Source: Rhodospirillales bacterium URHD0017 (GTDB taxonomy: Bacteria; Pseudomonadota; Alphaproteobacteria; Reyranellales; Reyranellaceae). Taken from it: a stretch of 64,000 nucleotides of DNA. Below, one piece after another: positions 28,362 through 37,212 of this stretch. The stretch covers positions 310,001 to 374,000 of the forward strand of contig FODP01000002.1 in assembly GCA_900110395.1 (NCBI GenBank), read 5' to 3'. Position 1 is the stretch's first letter; each line of letters begins with the position of its first letter. The position numbers were made by a program, and so were the translations under genes. The notes under the pieces were generated by a model. That model did no database searches. It was not told where the DNA came from and was given only the letters and a program-made list of their open reading frames with translations.

Positions 28362-30650
28362 TTACATGAAGGAATAGGGATCGACGTCGACCTGCAGACG
28401 CACTGAGCCAGGCAAACCGATCCTCTCGAGCCAGCTTCGGAGCAAGGGTTGCACTGCGATATCGCGCGAGGTTTTCAGCAGAAATCGACGGCGATGGCGA
28501 CCACGCAGCAAGGCCAGCGGCGCGGTCGAAGGACCGAGGATGGTGACGCCGTCCTGATGCGGCGCCCGACGCGCCAGGGCGGCGCAGACTTTGTCGACGG
28601 CGGCCGGGTCGGGCCCCGAGATGATCAGCGACGCCAAACGGCCGTAGGGCGGCATGCCGGCCGCCTGCCGGTCGGCCAGCTCGGCCGCCACGAAGCGATC
28701 GCGATCGCCCGACACCAGCGCCTGCATCACCGGATGCTCCGGCACATGGGTCTGCACCAGCGCCCGCCCCGGACGATCCTCGCGGCCGGCGCGGCCGGCC
28801 ACCTGATAGAGCAGCTGGAAGGTCCGTTCGGCCGCGCGCAGGTCGCCGCCATTCAGACCGAGATCGGCATCGACGACTGCGACGAGCGTGAGATTGGGAA
28901 AGTGATGGCCTTTGGCCGCCATCTGCGTGCCGATCAGGATGTCGATCTCGCCGGCGATCATGCGCTCGACTGCGGCAGTGGCCTCGTTGCGATTCATCAG
29001 GCTGTCGGATGTGAACAGCTCCAGTCGCGCCTCGGGAAACAGTTCCAGCGCCTCCTCCGCCAGCCGCTCGACGCCGGGACCGCAGGCGACGAACTGATCG
29101 ACCGAGCCGCAATTCTTGCAATCGCGGGCGGGCGGCTCGGCATGGCCGCAGTGATGACAGACCAGGGTCCGGCGGAAGCGATGCTCGACCAGCCAGGCCG
29201 AGCATTGCGGACATTCGATGCCATGGCCGCAGGCACGGCACAGCGTCATCGGTGCGTAGCCGCGGCGATTGAGGAACAGCAGCGTCTGCTCCTTGGCCTC
29301 GAAGGTCCGCTTCATCGCCTCGACCACCGGCGGCGACAGCCAGCGGCCGCGCGCCGGCGCCTGGCGCCTGAGATCGACCGCCGACAACTTGGCGAGTTGC
29401 TGCCCACCATGGCGATCCGGCAGGTGCACCGAGCCGTAACGGCCGTTCGTGACATTGACGACGCTCTCGAGCGACGGCGTCGCGGAAGCAAGCACGATCG
29501 GCGCCGACACCAACCGCGCCCGCACCACCGCCATGTCACGCGCATTGTAGCTGACGCCGTCATCCTGCTTGAACGAGCCGTCGTGCTCTTCGTCGACCAC
29601 GATCAGGCCGAGATTGGCGAAAGGCAGGAACAGCGCCGAGCGCGCGCCCACCACCACGCCCACCCTGCCCTCGCCAATGGCGCGCCAGGTTTCGCGCCGC
29701 TCCAGGCTGGTCAGGCCGGAATGCCACGACGCCGGCAGGGCGCCGAAGCGATCCTCGAAGCGTTTCAGCCACTGTGCCGTCAGCGCGATCTCGGGCAGCA
29801 GGACCAACACCTGCCGCCCTGACGCCAGCGCCGCGGCTATGGCTTCGAAATAGACCTCGGTCTTGCCCGCGCCCGGCACGCCGTCGAGCAGTGTCGCCGA
29901 AAAGCTGTGCGCCAGGACCTTGTCGACCAGGCCTTGCGCCGCGATCGCCTGTTCGGGCGACAACTCCGGCCCCTGCCGCTTGCCGTCGGGCTGCGCAAAC
30001 GAGCGTCGCATCGTGCGCTCGACGGGCTCGAGCAGGCCGATCGACGCCATGGTCTTGATCACCGACGTGCCGACACCTGCGATATGAGCGAGCTCCGCGG
30101 CCGGCAGCGCCGGTCCCTCCTTCAGCTGCTCGAGCACGCGACGTCGCGCGTTGGTGAGCTTTAGCGCCGCATCGTCGCCCTCTGCACCGTTACCGGCCGC
30201 CGCGCGATAGACGATCTCGGTCTTGGGCGCCTCGAGCGCCGACGGCACGCTCATTGCCATGCGCAGCACCGCGCCCGGTGGCGCCAGCGTGTAGGCCGAG
30301 ACCCAATCGACGAAGCGACGCAGCGCATCGGCCATCGGCAGGGCCGGCAACACCTCCTCGATGTCGCGCAGCTTGTTGGCCGCGACCTCGCCCGAGCCTT
30401 CCCCCCACACCACGCCGATCGTCTGACGCTTGCCCAGCGGCACGACCACGAAGTGACCGGCGGCAACCTCCAGGCCTTCGGGGACGCTGTAATCGTAGGC
30501 GTCGGCCAGAGGCAGCGGCAGCAGGACGCGGACGGTGCGCTTGATGTTTTCCACCGATTCCGGCCGTGACGAAACAGGCCCCTCGGCTTGTGGCTCCAAG
30601 GGGGAATCGCTAGAAATTGTGGCAACAGGCGAGTCCATACCACTGGCCAT
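28362..30650 (-). CDS. priA: primosomal replication protein N' (helicase PriA)
   Basis: Up to 762 residues. A 3'-DNA-binding domain starts near [20 protein letters not shown], followed by P-loop GVPGAGKTE near 265, the DEAH-type [13 protein letters not shown] near 350, eight zinc-binding cysteines ([25 protein letters not shown]) near 460-500, and helicase motif [13 protein letters not shown]. PriA reloads the replisome at stalled forks. The first 33 residues are not conserved, so a GTG at 30554 is a rival start. With the ATG at 30650, only 13 bp separate it from divergent fsa. Confidence 0.95.
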   Translation of the reverse strand: MASGMDSPVATISSDSPLEPQAEGPVSSRPESVENIKRTVRVLLPLPLADAYDYSVPEGLEVAAGHFVVVPLGKRQTIGVVWGEGSGEVAANKLRDIEEVLPALPMADALRRFVDWVSAYTLAPPGAVLRMAMSVPSALEAPKTEIVYRAAAGNGAEGDDAALKLTNARRRVLEQLKEGPALPAAELAHIAGVGTSVIKTMASIGLLEPVERTMRRSFAQPDGKRQGPELSPEQAIAAQGLVDKVLAHSFSATLLDGVPGAGKTEVYFEAIAAALASGRQVLVLLPEIALTAQWLKRFEDRFGALPASWHSGLTSLERRETWRAIGEGRVGVVVGARSALFLPFANLGLIVVDEEHDGSFKQDDGVSYNARDMAVVRARLVSAPIVLASATPSLESVVNVTNGRYGSVHLPDRHGGQQLAKLSAVDLRRQAPARGRWLSPPVVEAMKRTFEAKEQTLLFLNRRGYAPMTLCRACGHGIECPQCSAWLVEHRFRRTLVCHHCGHAEPPARDCKNCGSVDQFVACGPGVERLAEEALELFPEARLELFTSDSLMNRNEATAAVERMIAGEIDILIGTQMAAKGHHFPNLTLVAVVDADLGLNGGDLRAAERTFQLLYQVAGRAGREDRPGRALVQTHVPEHPVMQALVSGDRDRFVAAELADRQAAGMPPYGRLASLIISGPDPAAVDKVCAALARRAPHQDGVTILGPSTAPLALLRGRHRRRFLLKTSRDIAVQPLLRSWLERIGLPGSVRLQVDVDPYSFM

Positions 30651-30663
30651 TGGGGTAGTTTAT

Positions 30664-31320
30664 ATGAAGTTCTTCGTCGATACCGCCGAGGTTGCCGAAA
30701 TCAAGGATTTGGCGGCCTCGGGTCTGCTCGACGGCGTGACGACCAATCCCTCGCTGATCCTGAAGTCCGGCCGACCTATGCTGGAGGTGATCAAGGAGAT
30801 CTGTGCCATCGTCCCGGGCCCTGTCAGCGCCGAAACCGTCGCGACCAACCACGCGAAGATGCTCGAAGAGGGCAGGAAGCTCGCCAAGCTCGCCAAGAAT
30901 ATCGCCGTGAAAGTGCCCCTGACCCCGGATGGCCTGAAAACCTGCAAGGTGCTGTCGTCGGAAGGCACGATGGTGAACGTCACCCTGTGCTTCTCGGCGG
31001 CGCAGGCACTGCTGGCAGCCAAGGCCGGGGCCACCTTCATCTCGCCATTCGTCGGCCGCCTGGACGATATCGGCCAGGACGGCATGCATCTTATCGACGA
31101 GATCATGGCGATCTACCGCCAGTATCCCCACTTCAAGACCGAGGTGCTGGTCGCTTCGGTACGCCATACCCAGCACGTCGTGCAGGCCGCCAAGATGGGC
31201 GCCCATGTCGCCACCGTGCCACCCAACGTCCTGCGTCAGTGCTTCAAGCACGTGCTGACGGACAACGGCCTTAAAGCCTTCCTCGACGACTGGGCCAAGA
31301 CCGGTCAATCCATCCTCTGA
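30664..31320 (+). CDS. fsa: fructose-6-phosphate aldolase / small transaldolase
   Basis: 218 residues, the size of the short Fsa/TalC transaldolase group. [20 protein letters not shown] opens the barrel; the Schiff-base Lys lies in [13 protein letters not shown] near residue 85, with [20 protein letters not shown] and [11 protein letters not shown] after it. It moves dihydroxyacetone units or cleaves fructose 6-phosphate; many members are true transaldolases and sequence alone does not decide. The GGGG eight bases ahead of the ATG is a weak ribosome site. Divergent from priA. Confidence 0.93.
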   Translation: MKFFVDTAEVAEIKDLAASGLLDGVTTNPSLILKSGRPMLEVIKEICAIVPGPVSAETVATNHAKMLEEGRKLAKLAKNIAVKVPLTPDGLKTCKVLSSEGTMVNVTLCFSAAQALLAAKAGATFISPFVGRLDDIGQDGMHLIDEIMAIYRQYPHFKTEVLVASVRHTQHVVQAAKMGAHVATVPPNVLRQCFKHVLTDNGLKAFLDDWAKTGQSIL

Positions 31321-31333
31321 CCCGGAGCAACAT

Positions 31334-32065
31334 ATGGGCAGCGACGGCACGGTGACGGCGCCCGACGGTTCGGGCCGGCAGGTCAAGCTCATCACTGCCG
31401 AGGACGTCGTCGCCTATCTCAAGGCGCATACCGACTTCTTCGAGAAGCACCCCGAGCTCGCCGAGATGATGGCGCTGGTGCCACGGGTGCAGGGCCCGGG
31501 CGTGATCGACATGCAGCAGGCCATCCTCAAGCGCCTGCGCAGCGAGATCGACCGGCTCAAGAACGAGCGTACCGAGATCATCGCCAATTCCAAGCAGAAC
31601 CAGATCGTCCAGAACCGCATCCAGGCGGCGGTGATCAGCATCATCCAGGCCTCGACCTTCGAGAAGATGATCCACGTCGTCACCCACGAGCTGCCCGAGC
31701 TTCTGGACGTCGACTTCATCACCTTGGCCATCGAGGCCAATGCCGATGCGCCCAAGCGTGTGCCGGTGCGCGGCGTCTACGTGCTGGCGCCGGGCGCCAT
31801 CGATGCCGCCATCGGCCCCGACAAGCATGCCCGCCTGCGCGCCGACATCGCCGGCGAAGAGGCCTTCTTCGGCGACATCGCCCGCTTCGTGAAGTCCGAC
31901 GTGCTGATGAGGCTACGCGTCTCCTCGGGCTCGCCCGACGGCGTGATGTGCTTCGGCTCGCGCGATCCGCAGGCCTTCGGGCCCGAGCAGGCGACCGAGC
32001 TCCTGTTCTTCCTGTCCAAGGTGCTGGAGAACACCATTCGCGCCTGGCTCGACCTGCCCGAATGA
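31334..32065 (+). CDS. DUF484 family protein
   Basis: 243 residues. AEDVVAYLKAHTDFFEKHPE near residue 25 is the hallmark of DUF484, followed by a coiled-coil helix (IDRLKNERTEIIANSKQNQ) and a GAF-like C-terminal domain ending FFLSKVLENTIRAWLDLP. No biochemical role is established. DUF484 genes lie just before xerC in many proteobacteria, as here (7 bp), which suggests a link to recombinase function or a shared transcript. Confidence 0.93.
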   Translation: MGSDGTVTAPDGSGRQVKLITAEDVVAYLKAHTDFFEKHPELAEMMALVPRVQGPGVIDMQQAILKRLRSEIDRLKNERTEIIANSKQNQIVQNRIQAAVISIIQASTFEKMIHVVTHELPELLDVDFITLAIEANADAPKRVPVRGVYVLAPGAIDAAIGPDKHARLRADIAGEEAFFGDIARFVKSDVLMRLRVSSGSPDGVMCFGSRDPQAFGPEQATELLFFLSKVLENTIRAWLDLPE

Positions 32066-32072
32066 AACGCCG

Positions 32073-33008
32073 ATGAGCGTCGAGACGGCGCGCGCGGCGT
32101 GGCGGGACTGGCTCAAGAGTGAACGCCGGCTTGCCCATCACACTCTGGTCGCCTACGAGCACGACGTCGCCACGTTCTTGGGCTTCATGACCACCTATCT
32201 CGGTGGCCCTCCGAGCTTGGCCACGCTCGGCAAGCTGAAGCCTGCCGAGTTCCGCGCCTGGCTGGCCGATCGATCGCACCAGGGACTCGCCCGCACCTCG
32301 ACCGCGCGCGCCTTCTCGTCGGTCCGTTCCTTCTTCCAGTTCCTCGACAAGCGCGGACTGGCCCACAACGCCAGCATCGGCGCCATCCAGACGCCCAAGC
32401 TGCCGCGCTCGGTGCCCAAGGCGCTCTCCGAACGCGACATGGAGGATCTTTTGGAGGCACCGGCCGAGCAGGAGCGCGAAGCCTGGCTCGATCTGCGCGA
32501 CGCCGCCGTTCTGCTGCTGCTCTACGGCGCGGGCCTGCGCATCGGCGAGGCGCTCGGCCTGGCGAAGGGCGTCGTCGAGGATCTGTTGAAGACGGGGCGT
32601 GACACGCTTGCGGTCACCGGCAAGGGCAACAAGACGCGCCTGGTGCCGCTGCTGCCGCAGGCGCTCGAGGCCCTGCGCATCTACCGCGACTCCTGTCCGT
32701 GGCTCGCCGCCCGCGGACCAGGCGAGGCCTTCTTCGTCGGCGCCCGCGGCGGCGCGCTCGATCCTGCCATCGTGCAAAAGCGCGTGCGCGATATCCGGCG
32801 CAGCCTCGGCCTCGCCGAGAGCGTGACGCCGCACGCGCTGCGCCATTCCTTCGCCACCCATCTTCTAGGTGCCGGCGGCGATCTCCGCACCATCCAGGAG
32901 CTTCTGGGCCACGCCTCGCTGTCGACGACCCAGCGCTACACCGACGTCGACGCCGCCCGCCTCACCGCCGTCTACCGCGCCGCCCACCCGCGGGCGAAGC
33001 GCTCATGA
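32073..33008 (+). CDS. xerC: tyrosine recombinase XerC
   Basis: 311 residues. N-terminal SAM-like core-binding domain (WLKSERRLAHHTLVAYEHDV, about 10-95) and catalytic domain with all active-site residues: Arg in GAGLRIGEALGL, Lys in GKGNKTRLVPL, His-Arg in HALRHSFATHL, His in ELLGHASLSTTQ and Tyr in RYTDVDAARL. XerC resolves chromosome dimers at dif with XerD. Context (DUF484 before it) and length fit a housekeeping XerC, not an island integrase. Confidence 0.95.
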   Translation: MSVETARAAWRDWLKSERRLAHHTLVAYEHDVATFLGFMTTYLGGPPSLATLGKLKPAEFRAWLADRSHQGLARTSTARAFSSVRSFFQFLDKRGLAHNASIGAIQTPKLPRSVPKALSERDMEDLLEAPAEQEREAWLDLRDAAVLLLLYGAGLRIGEALGLAKGVVEDLLKTGRDTLAVTGKGNKTRLVPLLPQALEALRIYRDSCPWLAARGPGEAFFVGARGGALDPAIVQKRVRDIRRSLGLAESVTPHALRHSFATHLLGAGGDLRTIQELLGHASLSTTQRYTDVDAARLTAVYRAAHPRAKRS

Positions 33009-33009
33009 G

Positions 33010-33061
33010 TCGGACCGCGGGCTGGGTCGCGTCTGACGCGACCTCCCCGCCCGCGGTCCGA
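33010..33061. repeat. palindromic repeat after xerC
   Basis: TCGGACCGCGGGC (33010-33022) pairs with GCCCGCGGTCCGA (33049-33061). Inside, GGTCGCGTC and GACGCGACC form a second stem; related GTCAGACGCGACCC sequence lies inside the 22219-22374 repeat. Confidence 0.75.
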
Positions 33062-33075
33062 ACATGAAAGCTAGA

Positions 33076-33117
33076 GCATGATGGGGTCCAGCTGGAATCA
33101 GCTGGACCCCATCATGC
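33076..33117. repeat. 19-bp perfect hairpin
   Basis: GCATGATGGGGTCCAGCTG (33076-33094), loop GAAT, then the exact complement (33099-33117). The preceding CTAGA plus GCATGATG resembles the start of dispersed palindromes found between genes in Rhizobiales. It probably works as a 3' hairpin for xerC and the convergent gene at 33146. Confidence 0.85.
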
Positions 33118-33145
33118 CTCCTGCAACACTCATCACCGGTGCGCT

Positions 33146-33454
33146 CTAGTCGCGAAACGCCGCCAAATGGAACGGCCGTTTGGCGGGCTTGCCGTCGACG
33201 CCATAGGTGCGCACGCGCATCTTCAGGGGATCGGCCAGGAGGCCGACGGTGCAGAAGCCGGGCTCGACCTCTTCGTGGGCGACGCTGCCGATCACGCAGG
33301 AGAAGTTGGTCTTCGCTTCCTTCTGCAACGGCACCTTCCAGGTGATGACGTATTCGTTCGCGCCGACCAGTTCGCAGCTTTCAATCATGTAGCCACGGGC
33401 AATTGAACCGTCTGCGGCAATGACGCAAGCCAGCCGCTTCTCGAACTCCGCCAT
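33146..33454 (-). CDS. small hypothetical protein
   Basis: 102 residues from the ATG at 33454 with AGGGAG eight bases upstream. The sequence (RLACVIAADGSIARGYMIES, CELVGANEYVITWKVPLQKE, NFSCVIGSVAHEEVEPGFC) alternates short strands and has three cysteines, with no signal peptide or membrane segment. It looks like a small beta protein. Family not recognised. Convergent with xerC across two palindromes. Confidence 0.65.
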   Translation of the reverse strand: MAEFEKRLACVIAADGSIARGYMIESCELVGANEYVITWKVPLQKEAKTNFSCVIGSVAHEEVEPGFCTVGLLADPLKMRVRTYGVDGKPAKRPFHLAAFRD

Positions 33455-33608
33455 GTTTCACTCCCTACTTGCACACCCGTCGTGCCACGCCTCGCCGTCG
33501 ACGACACCGGGCATACCGACGTCATACCGCACGTCTGCCCGCCCGTCCGTCGCACGGTGCGTCTGCCAGCAAAAGAAAAGAACGAGCGCTTCCGAAGGGC
33601 GAGACCCG

Positions 33609-33794
33609 TCAGACTCGATCGTTGGGAATGGGCAACGTCGTCGGGGTGATCTTCAGGATCTTGTAGCCAGCCTGCTCGAGCTTGACCGACTCGTGTTGCG
33701 CTTCCTTGAGGCTGGAATAGCCGATGCCGATCTGCAGTTTGGTCGCCGGGTGCTCGGTCCACACCATATGCTTGCCGAATGCTTCTGTTGTCAT
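33609..33794 (-). CDS. small hypothetical protein
   Basis: 61 residues from the ATG at 33794. KLQIGIGYSSLKEAQHESVK, then LEQAGYKILKITPTTLPIP reads as a short strand-helix-strand protein. No clear ribosome site. Family not recognised. Same strand as its neighbours; 154 bp before the gene at 33146. Confidence 0.5.
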   Translation of the reverse strand: MTTEAFGKHMVWTEHPATKLQIGIGYSSLKEAQHESVKLEQAGYKILKITPTTLPIPNDRV

Positions 33795-33876
33795 GGATCA
33801 TCATAGAGGTTCTGGTGGGCCATCGCGACTCCGATCGCGCAGGCCGTCGCATCCGCCGCACCCGCTGCCCGGTGCC

Positions 33877-34401
33877 CTACTCTGCCTTCTTGTAGACCAC
33901 ATGCAGTGCGCCTCCGTCCTTGGGCTCGCATTTCACCATGCGCAGCGGCAATTCCGGCGTCCCCGGCGGAAACAGCGGGATGCCGTCGCCCAGCACAAGC
34001 GGGATGATGGCCATCTCCAGCACATCCAGCCTGCCGATCGCGATCAGCCCGCGGATCAGCTGGCCGCCGCCTTCGACGCCGATCGTGCGATAGCTGCGCC
34101 TTTCGAGTTCGTCCGCGACGGCTGGAAGCCCGGCCGATCGCGCTTCGACCAGCGGGGGCGCGGCCTCCAAGGGCCGGCTGCTCACGACGAAGACGGGCTT
34201 GTCGTGCGGCCACTCCTCCATGCCGTGCTCGATCTCGTAGGTATCGCGCCCCATCACCACGGCATCGATCTCCGCATGAAACGCATCGATGCCGAAATCC
34301 TGCGGCGGATAGGGCATGAGCCAGTCGAACGAGCCGTCGGGCCGCGCGATCTTGCCGTCGAGCGACATCGCAATGTGGCAATGCCAGATAGGTCTGGTCA
34401 C
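33877..34401 (-). CDS. dihydrofolate-reductase-like (RibD C-terminal) protein
   Basis: 174 residues from a GTG at 34401 that overlaps the upstream stop (GTGA). Motifs: HIAMSLDGKIARPDGSFDWL near residue 9, DAVVMGRDTYEI, KPVFVVSSRPL, then GIGVEGGGQLIRG-like segment (TIGVEGGGQLIRGLI) and PLVLGDGIPLFP. This is the RibD_C/YyaP branch of the DHFR fold, which uses NADPH. The substrate of such stand-alone members is mostly unknown. Translationally coupled to the hydrolase gene before it. Confidence 0.9.
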   Translation of the reverse strand: MTRPIWHCHIAMSLDGKIARPDGSFDWLMPYPPQDFGIDAFHAEIDAVVMGRDTYEIEHGMEEWPHDKPVFVVSSRPLEAAPPLVEARSAGLPAVADELERRSYRTIGVEGGGQLIRGLIAIGRLDVLEMAIIPLVLGDGIPLFPPGTPELPLRMVKCEPKDGGALHVVYKKAE

Positions 34402-35249
34402 GGTGCGAGCACCCTTGTGAGAAACGCCTTCACGTCGGCAACGAACGCCTTCCACGCCGCCTCGTTGGCGCCGTAGTGCGCGCCGCAGCAGCCGCCGGAC
34501 TTGCTGCGGTTGCCGACGGCCGGGAGATAGCGCACCGGCAGGCCGAGCGCGTCGAAGCTGTGATGGGCACCCTCGTAGATGCGCGTCTCGACGAGGTCGC
34601 GCGCCTGCACGACCCGGCCGATCACCGCCTGGCATTGCGACACCGGCGTCCAGTCGTCGAGTGCGCCCATGGCGAACAGGGTCGGCTGGCGCACGACGAG
34701 CCTGGGCCCCAGCGCATCGGCCAGCGCGCAATCGGGATAGACCAGGATCGCCGCCCGCGCGATCGGCGCGGCGTCCGTGGCCTGTGGCGACAGTGCGCGC
34801 AGCATGGCCACGCCTCCACCGTAGGAATAGCCCATGAACGCCAGCCGCTTGGGATCGACGAAATCACGGCCGGCGAGCCACTGCAGGGCGGCGTCGATGT
34901 CGCGGGCGCGCTTTTCGGCGTCGGCTTGGCTCGGCCAGTTTCGGCCGCACACATCCATGAGCCCACGCGCCGAGAAGCTGTCGACGACCAGTGCCACGTA
35001 TCCCCAGTCGCGCAGGATGCCGGCCATGCGGGCCGTGTTCTGACCTGGCCCGCCGCAGCCATGAAAGATGGCGACGGCCGCCGCGGCGCCGCCGCCTGCT
35101 GGTCGGAAGATTTGCGCGGCAAGCTGCACCGTACGGCCATCCTGCTCGACCGGCACGCGGACGTTCTGCTGCGCATGAACGGTAGGCGCGCAGACCAGAA
35201 GCGCGAGCAAGCCGATCAAGACGGCCAGGGATCTGTTTCCTTGTGTCAC
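34398..35249 (-). CDS. dienelactone-hydrolase-like exported hydrolase
   Basis: 283 residues from the GTG at 35249, with GGGAGG about ten bases upstream. It begins with a Sec signal peptide (NRSLAVLIGLLALLVCAPTV, cleavage after VHA). An upstream TTG at 35273 is less likely. Catalytic features: HGCGGPGQN oxyanion loop, Ser nucleophile in FMGYSYGGGVAM (not the Cys of true dienelactone hydrolases), Asp in MGALDDWTP and His in GAHHSFD. It is therefore a periplasmic serine hydrolase of unknown substrate. It overlaps the DHFR-like gene. Confidence 0.85.
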   Translation of the reverse strand: MTQGNRSLAVLIGLLALLVCAPTVHAQQNVRVPVEQDGRTVQLAAQIFRPAGGGAAAAVAIFHGCGGPGQNTARMAGILRDWGYVALVVDSFSARGLMDVCGRNWPSQADAEKRARDIDAALQWLAGRDFVDPKRLAFMGYSYGGGVAMLRALSPQATDAAPIARAAILVYPDCALADALGPRLVVRQPTLFAMGALDDWTPVSQCQAVIGRVVQARDLVETRIYEGAHHSFDALGLPVRYLPAVGNRSKSGGCCGAHYGANEAAWKAFVADVKAFLTRVLAP

Positions 35250-35753
35250 CGCTTGAACACCTCCCTTCGGCAAGGACGACGACTAGTGTCGCCCTGCTGC
35301 GCTTCGACGAGAGCAATCTCGCTGAAGACCGATGACTACCCCGCGGCATGACATGGATCGACGAAAGGAGTCGAGCATGCGTCGCAAGACCATTGTCCGG
35401 ATCCCGACAGCGCGATGCGTGCGTTCTGCGGCGCCAGCGCAGGCGCGCAGCCGCAGCGGCGCGAGAGGGAGCGACAAACGGACGATCATGCAGCTCATGC
35501 GAACGAACCCTCGTTCAGCGGCTCCGAACATACCGGCTCTTTCGACAGCACAAAATTGTATCCATCGTACCGTCGGCGCGATCGCTATTGCCAACCGCAA
35601 ACAGCGCACGCGAGAGTGTGCATCGCTCGAATGTGCGGGACGGGCAACTGCCCTTGCTTGGGGACGGGCCGATGATGGTCGGCGAAGATTTCTTCGTCAC
35701 GGCAATGTCCACCCCGCCGAGGCTGAACTTCGGCGCAAGCGAGGAGTTCAGTC
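35250..35753. other. intergenic stretch without a supported gene
   Basis: Several overlapping frames are open, but all are arginine-rich or lack protein-like sequence. The composition is more AT-rich than the surroundings around 35540-35600. I see no hairpin or promoter I could defend. Confidence 0.4.
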
Positions 35754-36395
35754 ATGTACTTGAGGATACTCACCTCATCTTTCCTGCTGTCCCTGCTGCC
35801 GGGCTGCATGGAATCGGGCTACCTCGTCACTAGCCTGGCTGGCGATCCGGGCGCCGCCGTCCGACCGGCACAAGGCGCCGGCCTGCGCTACACCAATCAT
35901 CGCCCGGCCGCGACCGCCGAGGAGATAGTGCCGTTGCGCATCGGATCGTTCACGCCCGGCCACCGCGCCAAGATCCTGCGCGCCGTCAATGAATGGAACG
36001 GGGCCCTGAACGGCTTCGTCCGGTTCACGATCGTCGAGGACTCCGGCGCCTCCGCCGCCAACGCGCGCCAGTCACGACCGTGGTCGATCATGGCGGCCGA
36101 GGGCATCGGCCCGCGCGTCGTGCCCGGTCCGACGATCGCGCTTGCCCACACCCAGCCCTTGCCCGGTTCAGGTGGCTTGATGATCGTCTACATCGATCGC
36201 ATCGGCACGCGCGACCTCGGCAGCGTCGTCATGCACGAGCTCGGCCACGTGCTGGGCATCGGCCACGGCGAGAAGGGCCTGATGGCCGCCCTCTATCATC
36301 CGACCGACCAGCAATGCATCGACAAGGCCACGATCACGGCCGTCGCGGCCAAGCGCCGGCTGACGGTGGATCAGCTCAATTGGTGTGAGACTTAG
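35754..36395 (+). CDS. metzincin-type metalloprotease lipoprotein
   Basis: 213 residues from the ATG at 35754, with GAGGAG seven bases upstream. The N-terminus MYLRILTSSFLLSLLPGC ends in a lipobox, so it should be lipid-anchored. The zinc site HELGHVLGIGHGEKGLMA near residue 162 has the full HEXXHXXGXXH metzincin pattern with a Met shortly after, like the matrixin group. SGGLMIVYIDRIG just before may form the edge strand. The target is unknown. No neighbouring gene suggests a secretion system. Confidence 0.8.
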   Translation: MYLRILTSSFLLSLLPGCMESGYLVTSLAGDPGAAVRPAQGAGLRYTNHRPAATAEEIVPLRIGSFTPGHRAKILRAVNEWNGALNGFVRFTIVEDSGASAANARQSRPWSIMAAEGIGPRVVPGPTIALAHTQPLPGSGGLMIVYIDRIGTRDLGSVVMHELGHVLGIGHGEKGLMAALYHPTDQQCIDKATITAVAAKRRLTVDQLNWCET

Positions 36396-36425
36396 GGAGT
36401 ATTCCGCCCGAACCCTCCTCATGCT

Positions 36426-36529
36426 CCTCTCCCCCTTGCGGGGCCCTTGGGGGGAGAGGTTGGGTGAGGGGGTGATGCAGGAGGAAGTCTTCGACGCCCC
36501 TCACCTAGCCTCTCCCCCAAGGGGGAGAG
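36426..36529. repeat. palindromic repeat, CTCTCCCCC family
   Basis: Two hairpin-forming CCTCTCCCCC/GGGGGAGAG units flank GGTTGGGTGAGGGG and CCCCTCACCTAGCC, which pair with each other except for two bases. The same layout is at 45970-46062. It lies between convergent genes. Confidence 0.8.
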
Positions 36530-36558
36530 CAGCATGAAGGAGCCGCGGCCTAGAATGC

Positions 36559-37134
36559 CTACTCTGCCGGCGCCGGCGTCTTGAAGACCGGAACGTCTTC
36601 CGTACGATCGTGGAGCGCCTCGGCACCCTCCGTCGGCAGCACCTTCACGTAGTTCAGCGCGCCGTTGATGTCGTCCTTCCAGACCTCCTTGGGCAGGTCG
36701 TAGACGAACTCCACGCCGTAGCCGTTGGGATCATGGATGTAGAGGCTGTGGGTCATGCCGTGCTCGACGCGGCGGTCGAACTTCACGCCCTTCTTCTGCA
36801 GGTACTCGAGATGCTGCAGCCAGGCCTCGCGCGTCGGCATGGTGATGGCGATGTGATTGATCGCACAGGGCATGCCGAACATCGACCAGTTCTCGGGCGG
36901 CTTGGGCAGGTCGCGATTCTCGACCAGGGCGACGTCGTGATGATGGCTGGTGCCGTCCTCGCGCACGCCCGAGTAGAAGCGCATCTTGGGCGGGTTCGGC
37001 CGATCCTTGGTCGGCGTCAGCTGGCCGACCTGGCGGAAGCCCACGACCTCCGTCCAGAAGAGATGAGATTCCTCGATATCGCGGACGTTGAGCACGAGAT
37101 GATTTACGCCACGCGGTGTTACCGGCTTGTCCAT
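36559..37134 (-). CDS. VOC-family (glyoxalase/extradiol-dioxygenase-like) protein
   Basis: 191 residues. Two beta-alpha-beta-beta-beta repeats: GVNHLVLNVRDIEESHLFWT near residue 9, and INHIAITMPTREAWLQHLEY near 95. Likely metal ligands are His12, His97 and Glu in GYGVEFVYDL near 148, the layout of type I extradiol dioxygenases and glyoxalases. HSLYIHDPNG is also typical. Activity is not predictable. It is on the same strand as the HpaB-family gene, 79 bp downstream of it, so a joint role in aromatic ring breakdown is plausible. Confidence 0.85.
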   Translation of the reverse strand: MDKPVTPRGVNHLVLNVRDIEESHLFWTEVVGFRQVGQLTPTKDRPNPPKMRFYSGVREDGTSHHHDVALVENRDLPKPPENWSMFGMPCAINHIAITMPTREAWLQHLEYLQKKGVKFDRRVEHGMTHSLYIHDPNGYGVEFVYDLPKEVWKDDINGALNYVKVLPTEGAEALHDRTEDVPVFKTPAPAE

Positions 37135-37212
37135 CGTTCACACTCCCGAATTGGTCCAATTCTTATGATGCGGGATAATAGCCTCAAATGACGGCCGACG
37201 CTCCCCCTCCGA

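Noticed and set aside
32073..33008. xerC considered as an island integrase
   Set aside because: It lies in the DUF484-xerC core arrangement and is 20 kb from the tRNA-Ser island candidate.
35332..35763. Frames upstream of the metzincin gene
   Set aside because: Arg-rich, no ribosome site, no motif, and several overlapping frames are equally open.
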